DNA of 64,000 bases from Verrucomicrobiota bacterium (GTDB lineage Bacteria; Verrucomicrobiota; Verrucomicrobiia; JADLBR01). The stretch is from the NCBI GenBank assembly GCA_029560585.1, contig JAKQKQ010000261.1:62001-126000 (forward strand), read 5' to 3'. The translations under genes were made by a program, and so were the position numbers. Below the pieces are notes generated by a model. The model made no database searches. It was not told the origin of the DNA and saw only the letters and a program-made list of their open reading frames with translations. Below are positions 45,501 to 52,089 of this stretch, in pieces (the first letter of the stretch is position 1; each line of letters starts with the position of its first letter).

Positions 45501-45606
45501 GGCCACGGGCATTGGCACCGTGGCCCTGGAGGGCGAAACCGTGACGGTGGATGTCAGGTCGGGCAACATCCCGGTGGCGAAAACGGTCAACCGCGCGGGG
45601 CGGTGA
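42592..45606 (+). CDS. Secreted GH116-type glycoside hydrolase with inserted beta domain
   Basis: 1004 residues with a signal peptide (FREMLAVLVVGAAGVLWG). The N-terminal GH116 sandwich starts AALSRVAFPIGGIGAGMFCL. The (alpha/alpha)6 catalytic part follows from ~500 with CAGSCTHVWNYAQAI, GQLGGIMKAHREWRISGD, and EEHHNTYDINYFGPDG containing the likely acid/base Asp 698. Between them, residues ~315-475 hold an insertion (QQPVSGFLGRGLANSF, GTLCSPEFTISRRYLHFLIG, WGHLLADHFVLSDE, then FEGRDYGAW) that looks like the N-terminal module of GH32-type proteins. A Cys-rich CSSGGGACGGGGC follows. GH116 enzymes are beta-glucosidases or xylosidases; activity here is inferred. ATG 42592 is preferred over a frame start at 42556. 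Confidence 0.85.
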   Translation: MNARNRRFREMLAVLVVGAAGVLWGADEHGGHSFNGTYGGAALSRVAFPIGGIGAGMFCLEGSGAISHLSVRHQMEAFNEPTAFAAICVLGDRPEENVARVVEGPVPDWKYFGRPGTGNGGAGTTYGLPRFRRAEFLARFPFANIALTDPDVPFGAEIVGWSPFTPPDPDPSSLPVGAVEYRFRNRAEKARRAIFSFHARNFMGKGPVEVIENGFVLRGTSGGAAFAIFVLGDGAVVDHCWFRGGWWDALTIAWRNVERGLAVNNPPAKGEAPGASLSVPFELKPGEEKTIRLLMCWHVPNSDLRYGKETDRPAFRGGPSKGTAKNGQQPVSGFLGRGLANSFDPGGDGPVGTLCSPEFTISRRYLHFLIGGGGFAGETCVDLLIGDKVVRTATGKRSEHLAWATFDLAEFAGRRARLRLVDRQSAAWGHLLADHFVLSDEPVESLRTGPDNVITDDPGRQTLLQDFEGRDYGAWKTDCSSGGGACGGGGCEAVPRPDTYVPWYTTRFSDVRKVAAHWRENFSDYRRKSEVFRDAFYDTTLAPEVVEAVAANLTILKTPTVLRQHDGRLWCWEGCGDSSGCCAGSCTHVWNYAQAICHLFPVLERGLRQTEFGESLDSAGRQAFRANLPLAPGGGMFDACDGQLGGIMKAHREWRISGDGAWLKEHWPRIKRSLDYAIEKWDPRHTGLLEEEHHNTYDINYFGPDGHCGSFYLGALAAAIRMGEAAGDDVARYRELLAKGRERMERELYNGEYFIQIVSKDGLAKDFTPVRPEDQSEAYRAVAEEVNREGPKYQYGTGCLSDGVLGLWMARVCGIDEPIIDPAKVRSHLLAVHRHNLRKDLSAHANPQRPTYAMGDDGGLLLCTWPRGGKLLLPFVYSDEVWTGIEYQVASHLMMTGCVDQGLEIVRICRRRYDGRRRNPFNEYECGHWYARAMSSYGLLQGLTGLQYDAATKTLLVDSRVGDFRAFLATATGIGTVALEGETVTVDVRSGNIPVAKTVNRAGR

Positions 45607-45641
45607 TGGCCTTTGGCCGGGCACTGGCCGAATGGGCGTTT

Positions 45642-46874
45642 CTATCCCGCGGGCGATGAGGCGCGGAGGTGTGCGCAGCCGCTTTGGCGCATGAGATCGA
45701 TGACCTTGGCTTCGTCCACCTCGATGCCAAGCCCCGGGCCGGCGGGTGGATGCGCGATGCCGTTTTCGATGCGCAGGGGAGTCTTGAGCACATCGGCGGC
45801 GAGGAATTGCGGGCCGTTGAGTGCGGCGGGCTTCTTGAGGCCGTAGGCGGAGTAGAGCGCCAGCGACGCGACGAGAGAGATGTCGGGATCGGTCAAGCCG
45901 CTGCCGAGCCACATCAGATTATTTGCGAGGCAGAACTCGATCTGCCTGCGGTTCGAGAGGAGTCCGCCGCAGCGGGCGGGTTTCATGGCGACACCGTCGA
46001 GCATGCCGAGTTTGAAGAACTCCTCGACTTCGGTTGGGGTGATCACGCCCTCGTCCATGAGTATGGGAAGCGCGCCCTGTTTCTTGAGGGCCTGATAGCC
46101 GGAGATCCGGTTGGGGCGCAGGGGGGCCTCGAGCACATCGGCGCCTGCCTTGGCGAGCATGGGCGCGGCCTCGAGCGCCGAGGCGGGGTCATAGCCGCCA
46201 TTGGCATCGGCCCAGAGGAACGTGTCGGGGGCGATGCGCCGGACCTCCTTGGTGAGGGCGGCGTCAAACTTTGGGTCGGGCGCGACCTTGATGTTGAAAT
46301 GGCGGTAACCCCGGCGGCGGCCCTCATCGATGAGCGGGCCAACCTCGTCGAGCGTCTTGACGTTGACCGTCCAGCTCAGGGTGACCGGGGCGGTGGATTC
46401 GCGGCCCCAGAGCGCCGCGGCGGGTTTGCCCGCGAGTTTCCCGGCGAGATCGTGGAGGGCGATGTCGAGGCCGGCGCGCGCGATCGGCATCCCCGTGGTG
46501 AAGGCCGGGGCTATGGTGCCGTCCATAGCCGCGTGGGCGCCCGGGATGTCGGCGGGGTCACGTCCGACGAGAACGGGCACGAAATAATCGCGCATCGCGA
46601 TGAATGCGGTCTCGAGGGTCTCGTCGCTCCACTTCGCGATGGGGACCGACTGCCCCCAGCCGATGGTGCCGTCGGCAGCCGTGATCTTCACCACGATCGC
46701 GGCGCGCCCCTTGGAGCCGCGGGCGTCGGAGAAGAACTTGAAATATCCCACCGTGGGGTAGCGGAGCGGGAAGAGATCGATGCGGTCGATGGTTGTCATG
46801 GGATTGGATCTGGCGGGAAGCGCAGTGCCCATGGCGCCTGCGGCAACAGTTCTGAGGAAAGTGCGGCGGTTCAT
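45642..46874 (-). CDS. Mandelate racemase/muconate lactonizing enzyme family protein with Tat signal
   Basis: 410 residues. The N-terminus MNRRTFLRTVAAGAMGTAL is a twin-arginine signal. An enolase-superfamily fold follows: capping domain, then the barrel with YRHFNIKVAP (catalytic-Lys strand), LWADANGGYD, VLEAPLRP and ILMDEGV carrying the Asp, Glu and Asp/Glu metal ligands. The family includes sugar-acid dehydratases (for example rhamnonate, galactonate and fuconate) and dipeptide epimerases; the subgroup cannot be fixed by eye. With a GH106-like rhamnosidase and a sugar-acid-type transporter nearby, a dehydratase on a sugar acid is attractive, but the export signal is odd for that role. Upstream neighbour is the oxidoreductase, 27 bp away. 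Confidence 0.82.
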   Translation of the reverse strand: MNRRTFLRTVAAGAMGTALPARSNPMTTIDRIDLFPLRYPTVGYFKFFSDARGSKGRAAIVVKITAADGTIGWGQSVPIAKWSDETLETAFIAMRDYFVPVLVGRDPADIPGAHAAMDGTIAPAFTTGMPIARAGLDIALHDLAGKLAGKPAAALWGRESTAPVTLSWTVNVKTLDEVGPLIDEGRRRGYRHFNIKVAPDPKFDAALTKEVRRIAPDTFLWADANGGYDPASALEAAPMLAKAGADVLEAPLRPNRISGYQALKKQGALPILMDEGVITPTEVEEFFKLGMLDGVAMKPARCGGLLSNRRQIEFCLANNLMWLGSGLTDPDISLVASLALYSAYGLKKPAALNGPQFLAADVLKTPLRIENGIAHPPAGPGLGIEVDEAKVIDLMRQSGCAHLRASSPAG

Positions 46875-46901
46875 CCAAGGTGCGGCGTCATCCGACGCCG
46901 A

Positions 46902-48254
46902 TCAGATGGTCCACGGTTTTCGGTGCGGGTAATCGAGCAGGCCATTGGCATCGTCGTCGCCGACGAATCTTTCGGCCTTCGGGTCCCACTTCAGCTTGCG
47001 GCCGAGTTTCATGGCGATGTGGGCGAGGATGCAGACGGTATTGGAGCGGTGGCCGACCTCGACGGGCGCCACGGGATCCTTTCGGCTACGGATGCACTCC
47101 AGGAAGTTGAGCATGTGGTTCTTGCTCTCGTAGAGGCGGATTTCGCCATCCTTGATCCTGTCGCGGACAAGGTCTGCGGGTTCGGCCTGTATCTTGCCAC
47201 GGGCGACGAAGATGCGGCCCTTATCGCCCTCGAACCAGACCCCCGCGTTCTTGCCGGACTCCTCGGACAGTCCGGTGGTTTCCATGATCAGACGAACGCC
47301 GTTGGCGTAGGTCGCCTCCGCGTGGAAGTTCGTATGGACGTCGAATATGCCGCGTTTCGGGAACTCGCCGGTGCCCTGGATTTCGACGGGGCCCGTGCCA
47401 TCGGCGCCGTTGCCCCACTGGGCGATGTCGTTCATGTGGGCGCCCCATCCGGTGATCATGCCGCGGCAGTACGCCTCGATCTGAAGCCAGCCGGGACGCC
47501 CGTAGTCCTTCTGGGGATGGACCCTGTGCTCCGTGTAGGGGACCTCGGGCGTTGGCCCGAGCCAGGATTCATAATCCAGGTTTTCGGGCACCTGCATGGG
47601 CGTCGGGTCGCCGGTTCCCTTGTCCGACGGCATGACGGCGCGGATGGTGTGGATTTTACCGAGTCGGCCGTTGAGCGCGAACTCGCAGGCCATGCGGAAG
47701 TGCTGGTCGGAGCGCTGCTGGGAACCGACCTGGAGGATGCGTTTGTTCCGGCGGACGGCTTCCACGAGTTTCACGCCCTCGGCGTGGGAATAGGTGAGGG
47801 GTTTTTCCAGATAGACATCTTTGCCGGCATTGACCGCTGCGATGGCCGGTATCGCGTGCCAGTGGTCGGGGGTCACGATGGTGACGCCATCGATATCCTT
47901 GCGGGCCAGCAGTTCGCGGAAGTCGCGATAGACATCGCAGGACTTGGGGGCACCGGCACCAAATTTCTCGCCGTTGAACTTTTCGACCAGGGACTTCGCG
48001 TCCTTGGCTCGTTTCGAGTCAAAATCGCAGACGGCGACGACGCGGACACCGATGTCGGCGCCTTGAGTCATCAGTTGCTTCATGTCGGTTTGCCCCTGGC
48101 GGCCGACGCCGATGCATCCGAAGCGGACGAGGTTGGAGGGGGCGTCCTGTCCGAAGAAGCGCGCGGGCGCAAACATGGGCGCGATGCCGGCGGCGAGCGC
48201 GGACTTGAGGAACGAGCGACGGGTGGGGGATGAGATAATGGCGCGCGTGTGCAT
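46902..48254 (-). CDS. Gfo/Idh/MocA family oxidoreductase with twin-arginine signal
   Basis: 450 residues. SPTRRSFLKSALAAGIAPMF is a twin-arginine signal near the N-terminus. The Rossmann motif is GCIGVGRQGQ at ~46-55, and LEKPLT holds the catalytic Glu-Lys-Pro. The C-terminal part (MITGWGAHMNDIAQWG, DPVAPVEVGHRSNTVCILAH, KWDPKAERFVGDDDAN) is shared almost block for block with the oxidoreductase at 9892, so these two are paralogues of one periplasmic subfamily frequent in PVC genomes. The substrate is unknown; sugar oxidation or NAD-dependent glycoside cleavage are options. First gene of a two-gene unit with the enolase-superfamily gene; divergent from the gene at 48417. Confidence 0.88.
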   Translation of the reverse strand: MHTRAIISSPTRRSFLKSALAAGIAPMFAPARFFGQDAPSNLVRFGCIGVGRQGQTDMKQLMTQGADIGVRVVAVCDFDSKRAKDAKSLVEKFNGEKFGAGAPKSCDVYRDFRELLARKDIDGVTIVTPDHWHAIPAIAAVNAGKDVYLEKPLTYSHAEGVKLVEAVRRNKRILQVGSQQRSDQHFRMACEFALNGRLGKIHTIRAVMPSDKGTGDPTPMQVPENLDYESWLGPTPEVPYTEHRVHPQKDYGRPGWLQIEAYCRGMITGWGAHMNDIAQWGNGADGTGPVEIQGTGEFPKRGIFDVHTNFHAEATYANGVRLIMETTGLSEESGKNAGVWFEGDKGRIFVARGKIQAEPADLVRDRIKDGEIRLYESKNHMLNFLECIRSRKDPVAPVEVGHRSNTVCILAHIAMKLGRKLKWDPKAERFVGDDDANGLLDYPHRKPWTI

Positions 48255-48416
48255 ATGGTAACGTCTATCAGGAATCGGCCGTGGAGGGAACGCAAAATGG
48301 GCACCGAGCCCTGGGTCGCTTGCGTTTTTGGTGTTTCCAGCCCAGCCTTATCGGCAGCGCGACGACACCTGGGCCGGATCATCGGTTCCGGGTCGGCGCG
48401 ATGTGTGGAGGAACAG

Positions 48417-49253
48417 ATGAGAGCGGTGCATTTTTTCTCGGTGGCGGCGATGTTCGTGTGCGTGGCGAGACCAGACGCCCGCGCGGAGAGGATCCAGGTG
48501 CTGGAGGCATCATATGGCATAGAGGGGCGATACGCGGACGTGACGCAACGGGTGCAGCGGATCGCGGATTCGGGCAGGCGCGAGTTCGAGGTCTCCAACG
48601 AGATCCTGGGCGTCGACCCGTACAAAGGCGAGGGGAAGAGGTTGCGGGTTTCGTACGTTGCCGGGGGGAAAAGGTACTCTGACGAAGCGAGGGAGGGCAG
48701 GGCGTTCAGGTTCGAGCGGGGCGGAGGCTGGGCGTGCTGGGATCCGTGGTTCCAGGGCTCTTGGCCGGGTGCGACATACGGTAGGATCGAGTTTCGGAAT
48801 GAATTCGGCGACCAGCTCGACATCTATCACGTGAATGATTTCGGGCGTTGGGTTTTCGTAAGGCAGCTGTTTGACGGGGAGGGGTTCTCCGCACGATCAC
48901 CTCACGGCCAGACCTGGGTAGTCACCGACAAGCGAAACCGGATCGTCCGCCAGATCCTCTGCGGGCGTGGCGAGGCGACCATCGTGATTCGGAGGGGCGA
49001 TAGCGGCCCATGGTGGGGGGATCGCGGCGGCGGAACCGAGATTCGTTTCACAAACAAGACCGGCGACAGGATCCGCGTGAGCCGCGTGGACCGCAATGGG
49101 GGCTGGGATCGTGCAGCCGAGATAGGGGGCGGCGGCTCGGACAGGGTGAGGTTCTCACCGGGTGAGCCTTGGGTGGTCACGGACTTGCGCGGCCGCCTGA
49201 TCCTTAGTGGCCGGGCCGGCCGGGAGAGCCAGAAGGTCGAGGTCCGGGATTGA
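48417..49253 (+). CDS. Secreted DUF3395-like protein with two VHL-beta-like domains
   Basis: 278 residues; signal peptide within residues 1-24 (HFFSVAAMFVCVA). Residues ~25-100 resemble DUF3395, the C-terminal domain of DnaJC11-type proteins: IQVLEASYGIEGRYADVTQR, SNEILGVDPYKGEGKRLRV. Two repeats then follow, ~120-180 (YGRIEFRNEFGDQLDIYHVN ... GQTWVVTDKRNR) and ~205-265 (EIRFTNKTGDRIRVSRVDRN ... GEPWVVTDLRGR). These share the von Hippel-Lindau beta-domain pattern of 'F-x-N-x-[ST]-G-x-x-[VI]-x-[VI]-x-[WR]-[VI]-D ... P-W-V-V-T-D'. No enzyme motif is visible, so a binding or structural role outside the cytoplasm is likely. GGAGG stands just before ATG 48417, which rules against the longer frame. 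Confidence 0.68.
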   Translation: MRAVHFFSVAAMFVCVARPDARAERIQVLEASYGIEGRYADVTQRVQRIADSGRREFEVSNEILGVDPYKGEGKRLRVSYVAGGKRYSDEAREGRAFRFERGGGWACWDPWFQGSWPGATYGRIEFRNEFGDQLDIYHVNDFGRWVFVRQLFDGEGFSARSPHGQTWVVTDKRNRIVRQILCGRGEATIVIRRGDSGPWWGDRGGGTEIRFTNKTGDRIRVSRVDRNGGWDRAAEIGGGGSDRVRFSPGEPWVVTDLRGRLILSGRAGRESQKVEVRD

Positions 49254-49319
49254 TGGCGCCTAGGAATCTGTGGGACTTTCTGAAGTCCGCCAGGCTGCTA
49301 GGGCGGCGCCCTTGGAACG

Positions 49320-49437
49320 CAGGGCTTTTGGTTCGCTCGACCGAAGCCGTTGGAGTCCAGGCTTTAGCCTGTTTCGTGCCCGATTCGGCCTAAAGGCTGA
49401 ACTCCAACAGGTTGCTGTCGCATAACCAAGAGCCCCC
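49320..49437. repeat. 118-bp dispersed palindromic element, copy 3
   Basis: It repeats the outer arm AGGGCTTTTGGTTCGCTCGA, the inner arm GTTGGAGTCCAGGCTTTAGC, and the complementary right halves of the copies at 14705 and 16323. Its right outer end has drifted (GAGCCCCCC in place of GAACCCTG). It takes up most of the first half of the 307-bp gap before the small Cys-rich protein gene. Confidence 0.85.
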
Positions 49438-49460
49438 CGGGAACGGGGTAAAGACCCTAG

Positions 49461-49488
49461 TTGCGGGTCAACGAATAATGCGCATAGT
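49461..49488 (+). promoter_or_regulatory. Possible sigma-70-type promoter for the small Cys-rich protein gene
   Basis: TTGCGG (49461-49466) and CATAGT (49483-49488) are separated by 16 bp, in a locally A+T-rich stretch about 70 bp before the gene at 49561, and downstream of the 118-bp element. The match to consensus is only partial and no transcript data exist, so this is a weak call. Confidence 0.25.
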
Positions 49489-49560
49489 AGTTTTCCAAAT
49501 ATCGTGGGCCGGATCTGGCGGTATGTCGCCGCGGGAATGGCCCACAGAAGGAGATAGCCG

Positions 49561-49938
49561 ATGAAATCGTTTAGTCGTGTTCTGGCGATCGCCGGGCTTG
49601 GTCTGGGGTTCGCCTTTGCGGCCAACGCCGCGACCGTAAGATCCACCGTCAGCTTCGAGGGTGACCTCATGCAGTGCGGCGGCTGCGGGAAGGGCAAGAA
49701 GGAAGGCGACAAGAAAGAAGAGCCCAAGCAGCAGAGCGCGCTGGTGGGCGGCCTCCAGGCAGACGTGATGCATTGCGGTCACTGCGGCAAGGACAAGAAA
49801 GAGTGCCCGAAGGATGGGGATAAGAAGAAGGAGGGCGACAAGAAGACCTCCACCATGTCCAATCTCGGGGACTGCAACAAGGACAAGAAGGATGGCAGTT
49901 GCCCCGACGGCGGCTGCGGCAAAAAGAAGCAGAACTGA
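49561..49938 (+). CDS. Small secreted Cys/Lys-rich protein
   Basis: 125 residues. A signal peptide covers 1-23 (MKSFSRVLAIAGLGLGFAFAANA). The mature part is Lys/Asp/Gly-rich and has paired cysteines: MQCGGCGKGKK, VMHCGHCGKDKKEC, LGDCNKDKK and CPDGGCGKKK. The first two are repeats of a Cys-x-x-Cys knuckle preceded by 'GDLM' or 'ADVM'. This suggests metal binding or disulfide-stapled repeats; no family is recognised. AGAAGGAGA lies before the ATG, and a strong hairpin terminator follows 31 bp after the stop. It looks like a single-gene, well-expressed unit, unlike the operons around it. Confidence 0.8.
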   Translation: MKSFSRVLAIAGLGLGFAFAANAATVRSTVSFEGDLMQCGGCGKGKKEGDKKEEPKQQSALVGGLQADVMHCGHCGKDKKECPKDGDKKKEGDKKTSTMSNLGDCNKDKKDGSCPDGGCGKKKQN

Positions 49939-49969
49939 GTTCCTGCTAGTTCCGCAATCTTTTCAAAAG

Positions 49970-49996
49970 CGCCCGCTTCGGCGGGCGTTTTTTTTT
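49970..49996 (+). terminator. Rho-independent terminator
   Basis: The stem CGCCCGC (49970-49976) and GCGGGCG (49981-49987) close a TTCG tetraloop and are followed by nine T residues (49988-49996). This is the best terminator in the window and ends the small Cys-rich protein gene. The rest of the 501-bp gap to 50439 holds two hairpin repeats (50147-50190 and 50333-50372) and no convincing gene. Confidence 0.9.
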
Positions 49997-50146
49997 GGGG
50001 GCGGCGCATGGCGTCCGCCGTGCCTTGTGGCGCCCCACGGAGACGCCCTCCAAGATCGTGGGCGCGCCACGCGGGCATCCTGGGGAGGGCCCGCGGCCTC
50101 GCGGTCCGGGTTGGCTTTTTTTCAAACAGCGAGCCGACAGACTCCT

Positions 50147-50190
50147 AGCCCGGATATTTCACAGCCTTGCGGGCTGTGAAATTCCGGGCT
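50147..50190. repeat. Hairpin repeat related to the TTTCAC/GTGAAA family
   Basis: The left arm AGCCCGGATATTTCACAGCC (50147-50166) and the right arm GGGCTGTGAAATTCCGGGCT (50171-50190) pair with one bulged base around the loop TTGC. The architecture (AGCC-G ... TTTCAC ... GTGAAA ... GGCT) is the same as in the hairpins at 18933 and 50333, but the sequence has diverged. Confidence 0.7.
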
Positions 50191-50332
50191 CAGGGAAAAC
50201 CGCGCCACGAGAGCCATTTATTGGGAAAGGTCTGGCAAAGACTGGGATTTTTCGCGGTTGCAGAGTGTGTTTCGCGGATCGGTGGCACCAGACCCTCCAA
50301 AATCGCGTTTTTCGGAGCGCGGTTTTCTTTTG

Positions 50333-50372
50333 AGCCTGCATGTTTCACGCGGAAGCGTGAAACATGCAGGCT
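50333..50372. repeat. Perfect 18-bp hairpin of the TTTCAC/GTGAAA family
   Basis: The stem AGCCTGCATGTTTCACGC (50333-50350) and its exact complement (50355-50372) enclose GGAA. It is identical in the stem to the hairpin at 18933, differing only in the loop. It lies upstream of the BNR-protein gene. A run of TTTTCTTTTG precedes rather than follows it, so a terminator on the minus strand is possible but no gene needs it. Confidence 0.85.
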
Positions 50373-50439
50373 AGACACGGGACCTGCACGTGGGGACAAT
50401 TGAGAGGGTGGATTTGTCCGCGGAAGCAGGAGGCGCCCG

Positions 50440-52071
50440 GTGCACGGATCTTTCAGTGTCACGTTGCCGCTGATCATCGCGTTGGCGGGGGCGCCATCAT
50501 CCGCCGACGGTGAGGCCCGGCAGGGACTGCAGAGGATCGAGGTTCCAGAGTGCCGTGTGAATGAGCCTGTTTCACTGGGGATGGGGGCATTGCTGGAGTC
50601 CGGCGCGGTGCAGCCACGCGATGCGGTCACCATCGACGCGGAGAGGGATGGGTGCTGGCTCCTGCGGACCCCCCGGGGACCGACGAAACTGCGCTGGCAA
50701 AGGCCGCTGCTTAATGCCAGGCCGGGTGTCGCGCCGTTGATCATCGATCCTGGACTCAGGGGCGTATTCGATATCCACGTCGAGGTCCGTGCGGTGGACG
50801 CGGCGGGCGATGGGGGCGCGGGAAATGATGCCGCGCCAATGGCTTTCCAGATCGCGTTGGATGACGGCTCGCGCCGCGAACTCGTCGGCGCCAAGGGCTT
50901 TCGCGACTATCATTTTGACACGGAGGTTTTTGCTGGTCGGGCATGGGATCTCTCCGGTCGAACGATCATTCTCTCGAGTGTCGGCAAGCCGGTTTATCTG
51001 TACGGGTTTCGCTTCATGCCCGCGCAGGGGGCGACAGCGGGTGGCGTCGCATCGCGTTGGCTGGCGACGGACCACGTAAATATCGCGGTCGATCCGGAAA
51101 GACACTTCGCGTTCCCCGGGGTGGCCAGAATGAAGAACGGGGATCTGGTGGTGGTGTACAGGGAGGCGTCCATCCACATGGATGATCCGGAGGGCAAGAT
51201 CAGCCTGAGCCGTTCGACCGACGGCGGTAGGAACTGGCTGCCGCGCGTGACCGCGGTCGATCGCGCGGGGATCGACGACCGGGATCCCGCCATCTTTCAG
51301 ATGTCCGATGGCACGGCCATCCTGACATTCGCTGATTGCCTGTGTGTTTCGGGGGACAATGGGTTGACCTGGGGCAAGCCGCGGCCGACGCCGGTGTTCG
51401 GTCCGCGGGGCGCGGTGGAAGATGAGGGCGGGCACATCGTCTACGGCGGTCTCCAACGATGTGTGCAGCGGGAACTCACGAAGATTGAGGGGCGGGCCAT
51501 CACACTTCAGGCGGATGCGGCATGCCGGTCGCGTGACAAGGGCATGACTTGGGAACGGGTCGGCGTCGCCGCATACACGGCGTATATGCCGGGAGCGCGG
51601 GATTTCATCTGGTACGATGAGCCGTTCATGTGCGTCATGCCCCGGCGGTACTGGATTTTTGCGGCGCGAGTCGATCTCGATGGCCTGGCGCGGATCATCC
51701 GCTCGTCGGATCGTGGGGCGACATGGGAACCGATCATCACCACGTCGGTCTGGGGCTATCCGCAGCATCTCTTGCCGCTGAGGGACGGGCGCCTTCTCAT
51801 GAGCTACGGTTATCGGCGGCCTCCCTACGGCATTCGCGCCTGCCTCAGTTCTGATTGTGGCAAGACCTGGGATCTCGACAACGAGATCGTCATCCGCATG
51901 GACGGCGGGACTCCTGGAGGTCGGCCGCGCAAGGTCGGTGACACCGACTTGGGTTATCCTGCTTCGATACAGCTTGAGGACGACACCATCCTCACTGTCT
52001 ACTATCATAATAGGGCGGGCTCTAACTGCTTCATTGCGGGGACGTTCTGGCGCCTGCCGCCGAAACCATGA
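50440..52071 (+). CDS. Secreted BNR/sialidase-like protein
   Basis: 543 residues. A short signal peptide ends near residue 22 (PLIIALAGAPSSA). Residues ~30-200 are a jelly-roll-like domain. Residues ~210-540 form a six-bladed-propeller-type domain with Asp-box repeats: SRSTDGGRNW, VSGDNGLTW, SRDKGMTW, RSSDRGATW and SSDCGKTW. FPGVARMKNGDLVVVYREA and the YREAS and YYHN segments are typical of exo-sialidase-like glycosidases and of BNR proteins of unknown substrate. The catalytic Arg triad cannot be confirmed by eye. The start is a GTG with AGGAGG at good spacing. It lies 18 bp before the next propeller-type gene. Confidence 0.8.
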   Translation: MHGSFSVTLPLIIALAGAPSSADGEARQGLQRIEVPECRVNEPVSLGMGALLESGAVQPRDAVTIDAERDGCWLLRTPRGPTKLRWQRPLLNARPGVAPLIIDPGLRGVFDIHVEVRAVDAAGDGGAGNDAAPMAFQIALDDGSRRELVGAKGFRDYHFDTEVFAGRAWDLSGRTIILSSVGKPVYLYGFRFMPAQGATAGGVASRWLATDHVNIAVDPERHFAFPGVARMKNGDLVVVYREASIHMDDPEGKISLSRSTDGGRNWLPRVTAVDRAGIDDRDPAIFQMSDGTAILTFADCLCVSGDNGLTWGKPRPTPVFGPRGAVEDEGGHIVYGGLQRCVQRELTKIEGRAITLQADAACRSRDKGMTWERVGVAAYTAYMPGARDFIWYDEPFMCVMPRRYWIFAARVDLDGLARIIRSSDRGATWEPIITTSVWGYPQHLLPLRDGRLLMSYGYRRPPYGIRACLSSDCGKTWDLDNEIVIRMDGGTPGGRPRKVGDTDLGYPASIQLEDDTILTVYYHNRAGSNCFIAGTFWRLPPKP

Positions 52072-52089
52072 CGTGAGAGGACGACGCGA

